From Rhodospirillaceae bacterium (GTDB lineage: Bacteria > Pseudomonadota > Alphaproteobacteria > UBA11136), in NCBI GenBank assembly GCA_018663165.1, contig JABJES010000023.1, positions 1 through 6,370 on the forward strand: DNA of 6,370 nt, read 5' to 3'. This document shows positions 5,860 to 6,370 of the stretch, piece by piece. The notes under the pieces were generated by a model. That model had not been told where the DNA came from. It was given only the letters and a program-made list of their open reading frames with translations, and ran no database searches. The position numbers and the translations under genes are program-made. The number at the start of each line of letters is the position of its first letter. The stretch's first letter is position 1.

Positions 5860-6369
5860 TCAGTTAAACCCCGCCGGTGCGGGGCCGCCCGAGGCGGTAA
5901 TGGCGAGAACCTTGAACAGGTTGCCCATTCCCTCGCCTCCAATCAAGCGCTGAGCGCCTTCAGACAGGTTTTTTTTCTGTTCCGGGGTGGCTGTGCATTC
6001 CAGGGTTTCCAGTCGCTGACGAATGCCCAGGGTTTCAAGAAAGGCCCCTTGGGGAAGAAGGCGGGAAGGCCTCGCGCCTTCTTGTTTGATTAAACGATTG
6101 GTAAGGCCGAAATCCACATGGGTGGTCAGGTCGGCTTTGCCGGGGTGGTCAAGAACTCCCTGGGATTTATGGTCGCGGACCGCTTGCAGGGTTTCACCGA
6201 TGGCGCTTTCTCCGTGGCCGTAATCGATGATCAGGGCCGCCCCGCCGGTGGCGGCAATGCGCCGGGCAAGGGCCCTGGTAAGTTCGGTGCCAGCCGGGGC
6301 GTATTCAAGAATGTCTCCTTCTTGGTGAGAGCCATTCTCAAAACCTGCCAGCTCATCGGGCAGGGGCAC
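5860..6369 (-). CDS. MidA/NDUFAF7-family class I SAM-dependent methyltransferase, C-terminal part (5' end outside window)
   Basis: The C-terminal 169 or so residues belong to the family that includes mitochondrial NDUFAF7, which methylates an arginine of complex I subunit NDUFS2. Recognisable blocks, counted from the right edge, are GGAALIIDYGHG (42-53), TLQAVRDHK (60-68), KADLTTHVDF (78-87), QGAFLETLGIRQRL (107-120) and GGEGMGNLFKVLA (144-156). The SAM-binding N-terminal half lies beyond the window. The GTG at 6369 is in frame but is almost certainly an internal Val, since the conserved domain is already in progress. In alphaproteobacteria this gene often precedes pgeF, and it does so here with 28 bases between them. 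A complex I assembly role is known for the eukaryotic relative only; the bacterial substrate is unproven. Confidence 0.85.
   Translation of the reverse strand: MPLPDELAGFENGSHQEGDILEYAPAGTELTRALARRIAATGGAALIIDYGHGESAIGETLQAVRDHKSQGVLDHPGKADLTTHVDFGLTNRLIKQEGARPSRLLPQGAFLETLGIRQRLETLECTATPEQKKNLSEGAQRLIGGEGMGNLFKVLAITASGGPAPAGFN
5869..5884 (-). other. GC-rich hairpin at the 3' end of the methyltransferase gene
   Basis: CCCCGC (5869-5874) and GCGGGG (5879-5884) form a perfect 6-bp stem with a 4-base loop, inside the last codons of the gene (GPAPAG). On the - strand it is followed by TTTAACTGATC and, a few bases on, TATTTTC. It resembles a weak terminator placed just before the stop codon and could lower read-through into pgeF. 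It may equally be a chance result of the GC-rich Gly/Ala/Pro codons. Confidence 0.35.
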
Positions 6370-6370
6370 G

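Noticed and set aside
5832..5942. N-terminal extension of pgeF to an ATG at 5942
   Set aside because: The extra 37 residues are Arg/Pro-rich, unlike the family, and overlap the methyltransferase C-terminus in another frame; the MTDNPSV start gives the normal length.
6367..6369. GTG as the start of the methyltransferase gene
   Set aside because: The conserved domain is already under way at the window edge and the SAM-binding half is missing, so the gene continues outside.
1..6370. Search for mobile elements, CRISPR, tRNA, toxin-antitoxin, defence or other novel systems
   Set aside because: All sequence is accounted for by eight recognisable housekeeping genes and short gaps; no direct or inverted terminal repeats, transposase motifs, tRNA-like folds or unknown genes were seen.

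Overview
The window looks like core chromosome of an alphaproteobacterium, most likely of the Rhodospirillales type. This rests on moderately GC-rich codon use, alphaproteobacterial-looking protein sequences, and the gene order MidA-like methyltransferase / pgeF and prs / rplY / pth / ychF. The organism call is inference from gene content, not a database match. Coding density is very high: eight protein genes fill nearly everything, the longest gene-free stretch is about 150 bases, and no mobile element, CRISPR array, tRNA or rRNA is visible.

Layout. On the + strand, bases 2-1438 hold the 3' end of mtnP (methylthioadenosine phosphorylase) and complete mtnA (methylthioribose-1-phosphate isomerase), the first two steps after methylthioadenosine in methionine salvage. 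Everything after that is on the - strand. Read in its own direction (right to left) it runs: the C-terminal part of a MidA/NDUFAF7-type methyltransferase, pgeF (YfiH/laccase-domain protein), a 152-base gap with a plausible sigma70-type promoter, prs (PRPP synthetase), a 97-base gap with two hairpins, rplY (long CTC-form ribosomal protein L25), pth (peptidyl-tRNA hydrolase) and ychF (ribosome-binding ATPase). mtnA and ychF converge and overlap by 11 bases at their 3' ends.

How the genes work together. rplY-pth-ychF is a translation cluster: a 5S rRNA-binding protein, an enzyme that recycles dropped-off peptidyl-tRNA, and a ribosome-associated ATPase. pth and ychF are joined by a TGATG stop/start overlap that suggests translational coupling. 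prs supplies PRPP for nucleotide, His and Trp synthesis. mtnP-mtnA recycle the thioadenosine by-product of polyamine and related metabolism, and pgeF belongs to a family with reported purine nucleoside activity.

I found no convincing undescribed system; this is a housekeeping region. The observations most worth a second look are structural: the prs stop codon lies in the loop of an 11-bp hairpin, repeated GAGCC/GGCTC segments in the rplY leader could form alternative structures, a 9-base tandem repeat encodes the acidic tail of L25, and the convergent genes overlap with no room for a terminator.
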